This document shows, piece by piece, positions 26,564 to 35,984 of a stretch of DNA of 64,000 bases. The position numbers and the translations under genes were made by a program. Every line of letters begins with the position of its first letter. Positions within the stretch are counted from its first letter, which is position 1. Source of the DNA: an uncultured Flavobacteriaceae bacterium (GTDB taxonomy: Bacteria > Bacteroidota > Bacteroidia > Flavobacteriales > Flavobacteriaceae); assembly GCA_947494695.1 (NCBI GenBank), contig CANLWB010000008.1, positions 248,001-312,000 on the forward strand, read 5' to 3'. The notes under the pieces are model-generated. The model was given only the letters and a program-made list of their open reading frames with translations, was not told the origin of the DNA and ran no database searches.

Positions 26564-29500
26564 TTACTTAGTTTTTAAGGTGAGGATGGTATTTAATTTC
26601 GGTTTTGCTTCTTGTGTATCTTCCTGTATTGGTTTCTCTCTTTCTATCTTTTTATCAACGATAGCTGTTTCTGACACCTTAGGTGTTGTAAATTCATTGT
26701 CTCCGGCTATGATATAATCTACTCCAATCTGTAAATCCTGCATCTCCACCTCTTCAATTGTTTCTTCTTCAAGAACAGCAGATAAGAGAATATTATGTTT
26801 TAATTTGGGTACTAATATGGACCATGGTTTAGTGGGTTTGATTTCTTCGTTTTTCTCATGGATATTCATCGAAAAATTATTGAGACCATGCTCTACAATA
26901 TGCTCTACATCTAACCTTTTCACCGATTTAACGTAGGGTAAATTTTCTATATGACTCATTAACATGATGGGAACAATTCCGGTACCTATCCCTTTTAATT
27001 TATCGGTTCGGGTATTAGATAATGGCGATAGGTAATCACTAATAACGGTATTTAATTGCGTCATGTAATACCCACTATCCCCTTCCTCTTCAAATTCTAA
27101 AATGCAATTAACAAGCAACCATTCTACTTCTGGGTTTTGTACTTTTATCCGAATAAATGAATTGGCTCGTTTCTGCAAAAATGTCGTCATGGCAGCAAGG
27201 TCGTTAGCATTGAAGTACTGATGATTTTCGTAAGTCCACAGTGAACTCAGCACAACCACTGTCACTTTGCCCGGCTTTTGTTTGAAATTCCCATCGAGAT
27301 TGGTGCATTTTGCCGCTATAACGTCTCCAAAGTGTTGTAAAATTAAATGTTCATAATCCCATAATGTCACGGCTCTATCCTTGTGTCGGAGTCGTTCACT
27401 CACTTCTGTGTAAAATAATTCGGGGGTTCCCGGAGTCTCCCCACCATAAGACGTTGCCGGCTGCAAAATTTGTTTGAGTGCTGGTATTTTGGTTACAGAT
27501 TTTGTGATCTGTTGTGCCTCAATACGCCTTCCTATAACATTTTCATCTTCACAAATACAAGTAACGGCCACTGCGTTTGGGTATATCCCATTTATAACAG
27601 GATAGGTATAGGCATCCTGTCTGGCCATAAAACGTAATTCGTAAGCCCCATCTGCCAATGGCTGTGTTCCGTATGGAAATTGTAGTTCTATGATTCCAGA
27701 TTTGGTAAATTGATTTGTACCATCAGAGATTAGACATTTTTCTGGTAAGCTTATCCAGTAACCTGATTTTTTATATTGAAAAACAATATTTTCTGATTTT
27801 TCGGGGTGAGTCGGGTCGTTATTTAACATATCGAAAAACATCGAAATCGCGGTATTGGGTTGGACACCCGATAACTTTATATAGATATATCCTTCTCCTT
27901 TATAATCTGAAACCATGGTATCTACAAGTACCTGACCATCGCCAACTATCTTACGAGTACCCGAAGGAGTTATATGGAGATAATCTCCTGTAATTTTACC
28001 AGAACCACTATTCGAAATAGTACTGCTAAAATGGATAACATCCTGTGCCTTGTAGTTTAATTTCACCTCTTTTACTTTAGGAACAAAAGGTTTATTTGGC
28101 AAAGGCATACTTTCGTCGTTACGGGCATTATTTCTAACGACTTTTGCATAAGTGTCCTGATATGCTTTTTGTCCAAATGCATAACGAGGATCACATAGAG
28201 TTAGTTTAAAAAACCCATTCTCTGTATGAATATCATATTTTATGGGATCCTTTAAGTTATAATCCTGAGACAGTTTATAAGGTTCAAAATCGTTGATTGT
28301 AATTGTTCTGTCTTTAGACACAAGCACGCTTTTATATCCCTCTGGGGTTGTCGCTGGCTCTGTTGTATATAAACTTATGGGTTCTGGTGGATGTTCTTCC
28401 ATTGGAAACCAATACCCGTTGGATAATGCTGTAAGTTCTACTTTAAAAGCGTCATTCTTAAAACTAGTGTCGTAATCCTGGTAATAGGTTTCAAACCCTC
28501 CATAATCTTCTGGAACGGCTGCCCAATCTATTTGAATATCCAGGTTTTGGAGTTCTTTCTTAAATAGTTCACTTTTCCCTACCATAAGATAGTCTCCAAC
28601 TGCTGGTAAGGGTCCAAATAGGTCGAAAGATTTGGCAAGTGGCATTTTGCCTACGTTATTATAAAGCGACAGATTTTTAGCTCCGGTTACATTAACATCG
28701 ATGGTCACTGATTCCAGGGCTACGCCCTTAAAAAATGAATAGGCATAAATAGGTGCGTATTCATCAAACACAACCTTAATAAGTGGCCATGATGTGTTTT
28801 CCTCTTCAGTTTTTAATGTGGTTAATGAGGGTTTGGTATTTTCCAGAATAAAACTAATGCTAACCTCGTTGGTGGTTCCGTCTAGTAAAAGATTATAAGC
28901 CGTTACGGGTTCCCAACCTTTCTCTGAAGTGTATGAAATAATGAACGTTCGTTCAAAAACCATATTAAAAACAACATCCAATGGAAAGCCTTCATTAGCT
29001 ACGATTTCATTTACCAATTTCCAAAACACGTTCTTCGATGAGCTTTCTTCCATTTTAAAGGTTAAGGTAATCTCCCGTTTTCCTTCCTCTAAAAAAAGAA
29101 CCGGAGATCCAATCATGAAACCTATATCTGTTATTGTACTTTGAGTTATTCCAGAGTTAATCAGTGTGTTTTTATTCGCACCAAACAGTGACCAGTTCTC
29201 TACACCTTCTAACTTTTTCCCCTTGCTAATGAGCTTATTTTTTATCACATTAGAAATGAGGGATACATTGGTTCCTATTTTGATAAATGGGTTTTCATTA
29301 AAAAACAAAGTTTGCACAGCATCCAATGTTACAGGCGACAGTACTACAGGTCTATCGGTTTCAAACAACACCGCTTTTTTACTTTCAAATAACTTACCTG
29401 CAGAAAACTGAGTACTTTCCGGAAGCAAGGTCATGTTCACCTTAGGGTCAACTTCAAAGCACAAAACAGCATGTGTTGGTTTTCCTTTTCGTAACGTTTG

Positions 29501-30223
29501 CTGAAGTATGTTTTTGTAATAAAAATCTAAATGGCTTTTTGACAGATCATTAAGTGATTCCTGAACCTTTCTGTATAACAATGCAAAGGTGATGTACATG
29601 GCATTATTAGGCATATGGTTATTTCTTTCGAAAATGTAAGCCTTAAGATAGTTTTTTGTAAAGTCCTGAATGTGGAGAATGAGTTCTTTAAACGTATTAA
29701 CCTCCTCGTCTAAGCTTATGCCTTTTTTATTATTATCCTTAGACGAATTTATATAATATTCGGAACTATTGGAATCTGCATTAGAATCTGGTGAATCCTT
29801 TAAATCTTCTATACTATTTTGAATATCATCTTTTCTGGACGCTAGCAGATCAAATAAAATATTACCTATTTTATCAGCTAAAATATCTTCTTCAAAATGA
29901 ACTAAATTCGCGTGCCATCGCTCTATCTTGTTATACCACTCTAGCAAACTGTTCATGGTATTTAAAGGCGTATCAAGAAGATTCACCTTATAAGCTGGTG
30001 CTTTTATAATCTTTACCATGTAAATAACTGGGTCATTTTCTATAATGGTTTGCCAGTTACCATCAATAACATTATTGGTATTGAAAAAGTTTACATATTC
30101 TAAATAGGTGGTAATATACCCCAGGAGATCCTCGAAAGATCTGTCATCAATCTTAAATTTTTGATTGAGCAAATCTTCATTTATTCTTTCAGATTGTATG
30201 GTACCTATTCTTCTTTCTATCAT
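26564..30223 (-). CDS. CIS baseplate J-like protein (Afp11-like)
   Basis: A 1,219-residue protein. The C-terminal third has the baseplate J landmarks: ERLRHKDRAVTLWDYEHLIL, FGDVIAAKCTN, KPGKVTVVVLS and the final SIL/VP tail. The N-terminal region has helical segments and a strongly acidic/Asn/Ser patch (DSPDSNADSNSSEYYINSS) near 145-163. Size and position match Afp11 of eCIS particles. It follows gp25 by 25 bases. It forms wedge subunits that link hub and sheath. Confidence 0.85.
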   Translation of the reverse strand: MIERRIGTIQSERINEDLLNQKFKIDDRSFEDLLGYITTYLEYVNFFNTNNVIDGNWQTIIENDPVIYMVKIIKAPAYKVNLLDTPLNTMNSLLEWYNKIERWHANLVHFEEDILADKIGNILFDLLASRKDDIQNSIEDLKDSPDSNADSNSSEYYINSSKDNNKKGISLDEEVNTFKELILHIQDFTKNYLKAYIFERNNHMPNNAMYITFALLYRKVQESLNDLSKSHLDFYYKNILQQTLRKGKPTHAVLCFEVDPKVNMTLLPESTQFSAGKLFESKKAVLFETDRPVVLSPVTLDAVQTLFFNENPFIKIGTNVSLISNVIKNKLISKGKKLEGVENWSLFGANKNTLINSGITQSTITDIGFMIGSPVLFLEEGKREITLTFKMEESSSKNVFWKLVNEIVANEGFPLDVVFNMVFERTFIISYTSEKGWEPVTAYNLLLDGTTNEVSISFILENTKPSLTTLKTEEENTSWPLIKVVFDEYAPIYAYSFFKGVALESVTIDVNVTGAKNLSLYNNVGKMPLAKSFDLFGPLPAVGDYLMVGKSELFKKELQNLDIQIDWAAVPEDYGGFETYYQDYDTSFKNDAFKVELTALSNGYWFPMEEHPPEPISLYTTEPATTPEGYKSVLVSKDRTITINDFEPYKLSQDYNLKDPIKYDIHTENGFFKLTLCDPRYAFGQKAYQDTYAKVVRNNARNDESMPLPNKPFVPKVKEVKLNYKAQDVIHFSSTISNSGSGKITGDYLHITPSGTRKIVGDGQVLVDTMVSDYKGEGYIYIKLSGVQPNTAISMFFDMLNNDPTHPEKSENIVFQYKKSGYWISLPEKCLISDGTNQFTKSGIIELQFPYGTQPLADGAYELRFMARQDAYTYPVINGIYPNAVAVTCICEDENVIGRRIEAQQITKSVTKIPALKQILQPATSYGGETPGTPELFYTEVSERLRHKDRAVTLWDYEHLILQHFGDVIAAKCTNLDGNFKQKPGKVTVVVLSSLWTYENHQYFNANDLAAMTTFLQKRANSFIRIKVQNPEVEWLLVNCILEFEEEGDSGYYMTQLNTVISDYLSPLSNTRTDKLKGIGTGIVPIMLMSHIENLPYVKSVKRLDVEHIVEHGLNNFSMNIHEKNEEIKPTKPWSILVPKLKHNILLSAVLEEETIEEVEMQDLQIGVDYIIAGDNEFTTPKVSETAIVDKKIEREKPIQEDTQEAKPKLNTILTLKTK

Positions 30224-30248
30224 TAATATGTCGTTGATTCATTTAACC

Positions 30249-30734
30249 TTATTGATCTTGTACTGTATCAATATCTACAGCTGAAAAATCTTTAGGAGAT
30301 CGCACTTGTTTTTTAAATACAGAAGGGATATCGGTTCCTTCCACTTTGTAATAAGGAAATACCAGGTTAAATCTGGTATTGGTTAAAGGAATGATATAAT
30401 CGAGACCAATTCGTATCACACCATCCAAATAGTCCGATTCGTCCATATTAATCTCTATGAGTTTAATACGTGGTTCAAATTTTATAATGGCCGTTCTTAT
30501 AACTTCTGTAATAAGGTGTACTCTGGAATTGGAAATGGACTGAAACAAATAGGTATACAGATCACAGCCATATCTGGGTTCCATAATACGTTCCCCGACT
30601 TTGGTACTGAGTAATATTCTAAGGGATTGTTCGATATCGATTTCATTGGAAACCATATCGACACCCGACTTTCTATCTTTATGAAATGTAGGTGGAAACG
30701 CCCAGCCTGTACCTAAAAATGAGTTATCCTTCAT
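30249..30734 (-). CDS. gp25/GPW-type baseplate protein (Afp9-like)
   Basis: A 161-residue protein with the gp25-like signature: GWAFPPTF near the start, VSNEIDIEQSLRILLSTKVG, ERIMEPRYGCDLYTYLFQ (the EPR motif) and ITEVIRTAIIKFEPRIKL. It nucleates sheath polymerisation at the inner baseplate in phage tails and T6SS. It is five bases downstream of the spike gene. Confidence 0.93.
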   Translation of the reverse strand: MKDNSFLGTGWAFPPTFHKDRKSGVDMVSNEIDIEQSLRILLSTKVGERIMEPRYGCDLYTYLFQSISNSRVHLITEVIRTAIIKFEPRIKLIEINMDESDYLDGVIRIGLDYIIPLTNTRFNLVFPYYKVEGTDIPSVFKKQVRSPKDFSAVDIDTVQDQ

Positions 30735-30739
30735 GTGTT

Positions 30740-32503
30740 TTAATTTAAATTCACCATAGTTCCACTTATATTCGTTTCTCCGCTACTACTGCTCATAGTA
30801 CAACCACTATCTCCACTAATCGAAACCGATTCATCTGCTTTAATAGTTACAGATTTCCCTTGAATAGTTAAATCGTCTGATGCCTTTATAGTCATACTGG
30901 AAGCACTTTCCATAGTAATACCATCACTATTCATTTTTATGGAATTACTATTTTGATCAACGATGCTAATCCCCTCATCTTGATCGCTAATGGTTATAAT
31001 ATTTTTATTTGGAGTTTGTATGGTCATGACTATGTTTTCATCATCAAACTGAATTTCCAGTTGACTTTTAGTCATAAGCGTTTTTATATAATTGTTATCA
31101 TCTTCAATAGTTACAGGTGGTACATTTTTACTACTATAAACACTACCTAGTATGATAGGAAATCTAGGATCTCCATTGATAAACCCAACAATAACCTCAT
31201 CACCCTGCTCTGGAAAGAAAAACGCTCCAAAGCTATTACTGGCATAAAAGGTAGATAGTCTTGCCCATACGGTTTCCGAGTCATTATTAATGACCGGGAT
31301 TTCCAGTTCTACCATATATTCTTTTTCCTGATCTTCATTATCGTCGCTCGGGGATTCATAAATGGATTTAACAGTAGCTGTTTGTAGACCTTTCACACCT
31401 TTTAAAGCTCCTGACGCTGTGGGTCCCATAGAAGGTGATGTTTTTTCACTGAACCAATCTGGAGAAAGTCCTATACTTATCTCTGTTCGCCATTGCCCAT
31501 CACTCATATTATGGGACACACTGGAAACATAAGCGTTTCCATTAAAACGGTCTCCCAGTCCCTCCAGGGAAATTAATGCGTTTGGTTTGATGAGTGCAGA
31601 ACCTTGAAATGTTATGCTTCCTCTAAATTTAGATAATCTGGATTTAAGCATGGCTGCATCTAACCAGGCTTGTGTGGCCTCCTGCGATATGGGCACAGAA
31701 GTATCTAATGTCTCGGTTGATGATAATACATCATCTAAATCTGAATCTGAAAGATCTCCCTGGTCATTTTCTGAAGCGTCGTCTGCTGTGACTTCAACAA
31801 ATTCCTGACTATCAAGATCCCAATAGCTTCCTGTTATGGATTCGTACTGGTTTGAAGCCTCTACTTCGGTGTCCATTTCTAGAATATCTCTTCCGTACAT
31901 TAAACCAATTTCGGGTGTGCTATCAACAGGCGGGGCACTTACCACCAGCTTTCCCATATCTGTGGTAACGACCATCCCATTTAATTCGGCCCTATTAACT
32001 ATAAAATCCCAATCGGTAGCATTGTATTGTACAATAGTATCTTGAGTTACAGACGATGCGCTTACGTCCTTTTCAATCCCCAGATTATCGGCTATTTGTT
32101 CTATGGCGGCACTATCCAGCGACTTGTCCATAACAAGCTTGGATTTGGATTTTGTAGCTTTTACTATGGTGTCTTTACACGTTACTTGTAATGCTGTTCC
32201 AGAGTCGTCCACTTTAATAGATTGTTTGGTTACTACCCCAGAAAACACATCGGTGTTATTGTTATTATAACCTAAGCTAATTTCGATTGTGGCTCCGGGC
32301 TCGAAAGTTTGAGCATCGGTAATTTTGAATAATTGATCGGACGCATTACCATCTCTAATCGAGATTTGTGCCGAAGATATCACATTCACTTCTTGAGATA
32401 TGGATATGCTTAAAACCCCATAAGTATTGGGGATTTCTTCACCATTTGAAGTGATTTTATAAGATATTATATTATCTCCTTTTATTAAAGGTGAATCTGC
32501 CAT
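30740..32503 (-). CDS. VgrG-like spike protein (Afp8-like)
   Basis: A 587-residue fused hub and spike. Residues 1 to about 350 form the gp27-like hub (KITDAQTFEPGATIEISLGY, FSGVVTKQSIKVDD), about 370-460 the OB-fold (WARLSTFYASNSFGAFFFPE, then QGDEVIVGFINGDPRFPIIL), and the C terminus is a repetitive beta-helix (NSIKMNSDGITMES, TIKASDDLTIQGKSVTIKAD). The tip should carry the DUF4280 protein. No effector domain is fused to the C terminus. Eight bases separate it from the LysM gene. Confidence 0.93.
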   Translation of the reverse strand: MADSPLIKGDNIISYKITSNGEEIPNTYGVLSISISQEVNVISSAQISIRDGNASDQLFKITDAQTFEPGATIEISLGYNNNNTDVFSGVVTKQSIKVDDSGTALQVTCKDTIVKATKSKSKLVMDKSLDSAAIEQIADNLGIEKDVSASSVTQDTIVQYNATDWDFIVNRAELNGMVVTTDMGKLVVSAPPVDSTPEIGLMYGRDILEMDTEVEASNQYESITGSYWDLDSQEFVEVTADDASENDQGDLSDSDLDDVLSSTETLDTSVPISQEATQAWLDAAMLKSRLSKFRGSITFQGSALIKPNALISLEGLGDRFNGNAYVSSVSHNMSDGQWRTEISIGLSPDWFSEKTSPSMGPTASGALKGVKGLQTATVKSIYESPSDDNEDQEKEYMVELEIPVINNDSETVWARLSTFYASNSFGAFFFPEQGDEVIVGFINGDPRFPIILGSVYSSKNVPPVTIEDDNNYIKTLMTKSQLEIQFDDENIVMTIQTPNKNIITISDQDEGISIVDQNSNSIKMNSDGITMESASSMTIKASDDLTIQGKSVTIKADESVSISGDSGCTMSSSSGETNISGTMVNLN

Positions 32504-32511
32504 GTCCTAAG

Positions 32512-33189
32512 TTATTTTAAGGGAGGTAAATAGATTTTTGTTCCGGGTTTAATTTCTCTAAAATTTAATATGTTATTAAACGTTGCTACTTCCATATAAT
32601 AGCTACTATCTCCATAAATTCTGTAGCAAATGAGCGGCAAGGTATCGCCTTCTTTTATTTCGACCAGATGCGTGAGATCGGGAGATTGATTATTGGCTTC
32701 TTTGGCAATAAGCCCCTCATCTATAGCTTCTTCAAACGATGCCGTGACTTTGGCTCGCAGCGGTGTACCGTCATTTTTAAAAAGCGTATACGATATATTT
32801 AAAGAGGTTAGTTTACATTTAAAGACCAGGGTTCCCCAAGAGATTATTAAGTAATTAGATTCATGGATGCTCCCGTTATAGGTAAAACAAACGTCCTTAA
32901 ATGTTTTTATTTGATCCTGCACTGTGGCCTGCTTGGCAAACGTAGCTAGACCTCCGGATTTAACGGCTCCGGTGGCATCGAAATAGATATCAAAAGACAC
33001 TTTTTCGGGAGGAATACCTTTAAACCACAGCGTTGTTCCTGGTGATCCCAGTGCCTGTTGATTGTTGTAATTTACCGTGTGTTCGTGTGTATACGATTCG
33101 GGATTTATTTGTACGGTACATGTCGCGGTTCCGGCACCTGAATATTCATTACTATCATAAGCGATTATTTCCATTAAATCCTTACCCAT
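32512..33189 (-). CDS. LysM-domain baseplate protein (Afp7-like)
   Basis: A 225-residue protein with a gpU/gp53-like N-terminal part and a C-terminal LysM-type domain (VEIKEGDTLPLICYRIYGDS through PGTKIYLPPLK, about 174-224). In Afp-type particles this subunit links the tube initiator to the hub. Its start is one base after the stop of the 52-residue gene. Confidence 0.88.
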   Translation of the reverse strand: MGKDLMEIIAYDSNEYSGAGTATCTVQINPESYTHEHTVNYNNQQALGSPGTTLWFKGIPPEKVSFDIYFDATGAVKSGGLATFAKQATVQDQIKTFKDVCFTYNGSIHESNYLIISWGTLVFKCKLTSLNISYTLFKNDGTPLRAKVTASFEEAIDEGLIAKEANNQSPDLTHLVEIKEGDTLPLICYRIYGDSSYYMEVATFNNILNFREIKPGTKIYLPPLK

Positions 33190-33190
33190 A

Positions 33191-33349
33191 CTATCGCTCT
33201 TTTAGTTTATCTAGTTGTTTTTTCACTTCTTTTCGACAAGTAGATTCAATAGTCTTCTTAATCATATTAATATCAATGGTCTCAGATTGCTTATTAATCG
33301 ATTCTTCTACTTTTACTTTTATAACTAACTCTCTTATTTCTATTGGCAT
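33191..33349 (-). CDS. Small CIS protein, DUF5908-like (Afp6 position)
   Basis: A 52-residue protein starting with ATG at 33349 and ending in TAG at 33191. It begins MPIEIRELVIKVKVEE and ends in a Lys-rich helix (KEVKKQLDKLKER). The MPIEI-REL-I-K opening matches DUF5908, a small family in Bacteroidota CIS loci. One-base gaps on both sides show that it belongs to the operon. Its role is unknown; small proteins in this position may adapt the tube or baseplate. Confidence 0.75.
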   Translation of the reverse strand: MPIEIRELVIKVKVEESINKQSETIDINMIKKTIESTCRKEVKKQLDKLKER

Positions 33350-33350
33350 A

Positions 33351-33797
33351 TTATATTACTATAGAATAATCATAGGATAATTCTAATGTTTCAATAAGAA
33401 TTTCATTATTCATTGAGTTTAGTGGTGAGAATTCCCATTTTACAGGCCATGCATTTATAAAACTCCAATTTTTAATTGGGAGTCCATTTTCATTGAGCAG
33501 ACTCAATAAAACAGTCTGGGTTATTAGTGTTGAGGATAAACCGCCACCCAAAGTAGTTTCACACCATAAAGATAGTGGTGAAACCAGCGACGTAATGCCC
33601 CGTTTAAGTACAAGGTTCTGATATTTTGCTCCAGTAGGAACCCGGTGTTTAAACCGGTTTTCCCCACCTTCTGCAATTTCTTCAGTTCCCATCTCCATAG
33701 TCATGCCTGAAACTTCCTTAAACGAGGTATCTACTACACCTAAGCTCAACGGAAATGTAAGCCTGAAATAAAAACCTACTAATGGATAATCACTCAT
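33351..33797 (-). CDS. Tube-end/tube-initiator protein (Afp5-like)
   Basis: A 148-residue tube-fold protein of the T4 gp19-like family: YFRLTFPLSLG, SFKEVSGMTME, FKHRVPTGAKYQNLVLKRGI and WSFINAWPVKWEFSPLN. It is a paralogue of the 153-residue tube protein next door. Its second-copy position and its closer proximity to the baseplate genes match Afp5, which starts the tube on the spike. Confidence 0.9.
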   Translation of the reverse strand: MSDYPLVGFYFRLTFPLSLGVVDTSFKEVSGMTMEMGTEEIAEGGENRFKHRVPTGAKYQNLVLKRGITSLVSPLSLWCETTLGGGLSSTLITQTVLLSLLNENGLPIKNWSFINAWPVKWEFSPLNSMNNEILIETLELSYDYSIVI

Positions 33798-33800
33798 ATT

Positions 33801-34262
33801 CTATCCATTCGCAATTGTTAGCCCTTCGTGAGCTAATTCTAAGGTTTCTACAGCAACTTCATTACCATCTGATTTTAAATCTGTTCCGGTAATTTTTGTT
33901 GGCCATGCATTTGTTAAGGTCCAAGTCATCGTTGGTGCCCCAGTTTGATCCAGCAACTGAATAACTACTGTTTCTCTTTTAATGGTATTCATTTTAATCG
34001 CGTCATACCACTTCCAAAAGTTATTATCCTTAACAAAAATTCCTTTTTTTAGGGTGACATTGCCAAATTTGGCGATACCGGGCATCTTAATTGTACTAAA
34101 GGTTTTACTGTCTCCATGCCTGTATTCTACCACTTGTGTTTCTGTATCTAAACCAGATACTTCCTGAAAAGAGGCCGTGCTATCCTGAGAACCCAGGTTA
34201 ACTTTAAAATAAAATTTAGTTAACGGCCAAATTGCACCTTGTGCTGATCCATCATCTGCCAT
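33801..34262 (-). CDS. Inner tube protein (Afp1/Hcp-like)
   Basis: A 153-residue gp19-like tube subunit: FYFKVNLGS, ASFQEVSGLDTETQVVEYRH, KFGNVTLKKGIF and WTLTNAWPTKITGTDLKSD. Stacked hexamers form the needle that the sheath drives forward. It is three bases from the tube-end gene and 44 bases after the sheath, a gap that might allow a higher expression level through an internal start. Confidence 0.93.
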   Translation of the reverse strand: MADDGSAQGAIWPLTKFYFKVNLGSQDSTASFQEVSGLDTETQVVEYRHGDSKTFSTIKMPGIAKFGNVTLKKGIFVKDNNFWKWYDAIKMNTIKRETVVIQLLDQTGAPTMTWTLTNAWPTKITGTDLKSDGNEVAVETLELAHEGLTIANG

Positions 34263-34306
34263 AATTGTATTTTTTTAAATGATTCTTAATTTATTTTCTG
34301 ATAATT

Positions 34307-35965
34307 TTATCCTTTTTGCATTTCCTGCTGGAACGTAATTTCTATGAATTCTGCAGGATGTGATACGGCTACTTTCACCGCAACAATCATACGTCCTTCG
34401 AGAATATCCTCAGAAGTCATTGTACTTCCAAGTCCAACAGTCACAGAAAAGGCATCTACAGGTTTAGAACCAACAAGACCTCCCTGATTCCATAATCCGA
34501 TAAGGAAGTTGCTTATCATACTTTTTACAGAAACCCATGTACTGGCATCATTAGGAGCAAAAACATAAGCCATTGCTGCATCTTTTACAGACTGTTCAAT
34601 GTATATTAATGTTCTTCTAACATTGATATACCTCCAGTCGTTAGAATTTCCATCCAGTGTTCTCGCACCCCAAACTAAAACACCTTTACCAGGGAATGAT
34701 CTAATCGCACAAACAGATTTCCCATCAATAGGTACATTAAGGTCTTCCTGTGCTTGATGATCTATTTTAATCGATGGTGATACGACACTCTGCACACCTA
34801 CATTGGCCGGAGCAACCCATACACCTTCATTATTATCTACAATGGTATAGATTCCTGCCATGGCAGCACTTGGCGGCATTAAATTAAGTTTTCCTAATAC
34901 GTGATTTAATAACAGCTTATAATTGGCACTCAAATTTTTAAGTACCGAATCTGCCTTATCCTGTGTAATCCCATTGGCCGCGGGCTTCGTTGCGAATAAA
35001 GCTGTAATATACGGTGCTATAGGATTAGGTGTACTGGCATTGGTCTTGGGATCTTTAGTCGCTGGAAACTCTGCATTAAGCAAGGCTTGGACCACCGGAT
35101 AACTGGCTGCCGCTATATTGCGATATGAAATATCACCCAATTGATTTACTGTTGTATTTAACCACGGATAATACACTGCTGCATAACTATTAAACTTAGG
35201 TAAGGTTGGCTCTACAGCGTTTCTAAAACCTTCAACACTCGTGGTTCCAACCAGTGGCTCACTATAGCCTCCAGGCACATCCAATAATGCTACTCTGGAC
35301 TGTTGTATTCCACAATGGTTTATCACCTCTCCTTGTAAAGAGTAACATAAAGCATATTTTTTTGCTAAATCGGTTTGTGTCGGATCACAAAGCTCTACGG
35401 CATCGGGTATCACGATCATGGTTGGCTCGGTTTCCTTAACTAACGCGGTAAGTGCATTTTGAAAAGGCTCCGTATCTGTTAACCCTGTAGATGCATAGTC
35501 GTACCCTCCTACTGAAACGATATAGCAGGTACCTCCTCCGTTTTCATAGAAGAAACGTATGGCGCTATGCAATCTATAATTTACCGTGGATGTGTTTAAT
35601 GTGTACCCTGCGGTTCCAATATAAAAATCGGGAGCCGGAGCGGTACCATCTCCATCACCAGCAGCTGCAGGTGCCTTCTTTTTAGCGGCATCTCCCTGAG
35701 CTGGCGGTTTTGTACTGGCTTTTGCAGCAGCCGCGGCCGTCACACTAAACTCAATTTGAGGTGGTATGCTTCCAAAAATGGCATTAAACTCTGCCAACGA
35801 TGTGACCTTTACAGGCTCATTTACCAAATCTTTACCATTGTAACTGGTCTGTCCCGTATACCCTATAAAAGCAGGTATTGCGGTAGGAACAGGAACAACG
35901 GCATTTCCAAATGCATCCAGTTCCTGGATATAAACCCCTGGGGTTTTCATTGCTGTTACTGACAT
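34307..35965 (-). CDS. Contractile sheath protein (Afp2-4-like), single copy
   Basis: A 552-residue phage-type sheath protein. N terminus MKTPGVYIQELDAFGNAVV and PAFIGYTG, middle RLHSAIRFFYENGGGTCYIV, and C-terminal GKGVLVWGARTLDGNSNDWR and RRTLIYIEQSVKDA are the sheath landmarks. Residues 77-112 are an Ala/Lys/Pro/Gly-rich low-complexity insert absent from the conserved core, probably a surface loop. Only one sheath gene is present, whereas Afp-type systems often have two or three. Confidence 0.93.
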   Translation of the reverse strand: MSVTAMKTPGVYIQELDAFGNAVVPVPTAIPAFIGYTGQTSYNGKDLVNEPVKVTSLAEFNAIFGSIPPQIEFSVTAAAAAKASTKPPAQGDAAKKKAPAAAGDGDGTAPAPDFYIGTAGYTLNTSTVNYRLHSAIRFFYENGGGTCYIVSVGGYDYASTGLTDTEPFQNALTALVKETEPTMIVIPDAVELCDPTQTDLAKKYALCYSLQGEVINHCGIQQSRVALLDVPGGYSEPLVGTTSVEGFRNAVEPTLPKFNSYAAVYYPWLNTTVNQLGDISYRNIAAASYPVVQALLNAEFPATKDPKTNASTPNPIAPYITALFATKPAANGITQDKADSVLKNLSANYKLLLNHVLGKLNLMPPSAAMAGIYTIVDNNEGVWVAPANVGVQSVVSPSIKIDHQAQEDLNVPIDGKSVCAIRSFPGKGVLVWGARTLDGNSNDWRYINVRRTLIYIEQSVKDAAMAYVFAPNDASTWVSVKSMISNFLIGLWNQGGLVGSKPVDAFSVTVGLGSTMTSEDILEGRMIVAVKVAVSHPAEFIEITFQQEMQKG

Positions 35966-35984
35966 TCTTTTTAATGTTTAATAG

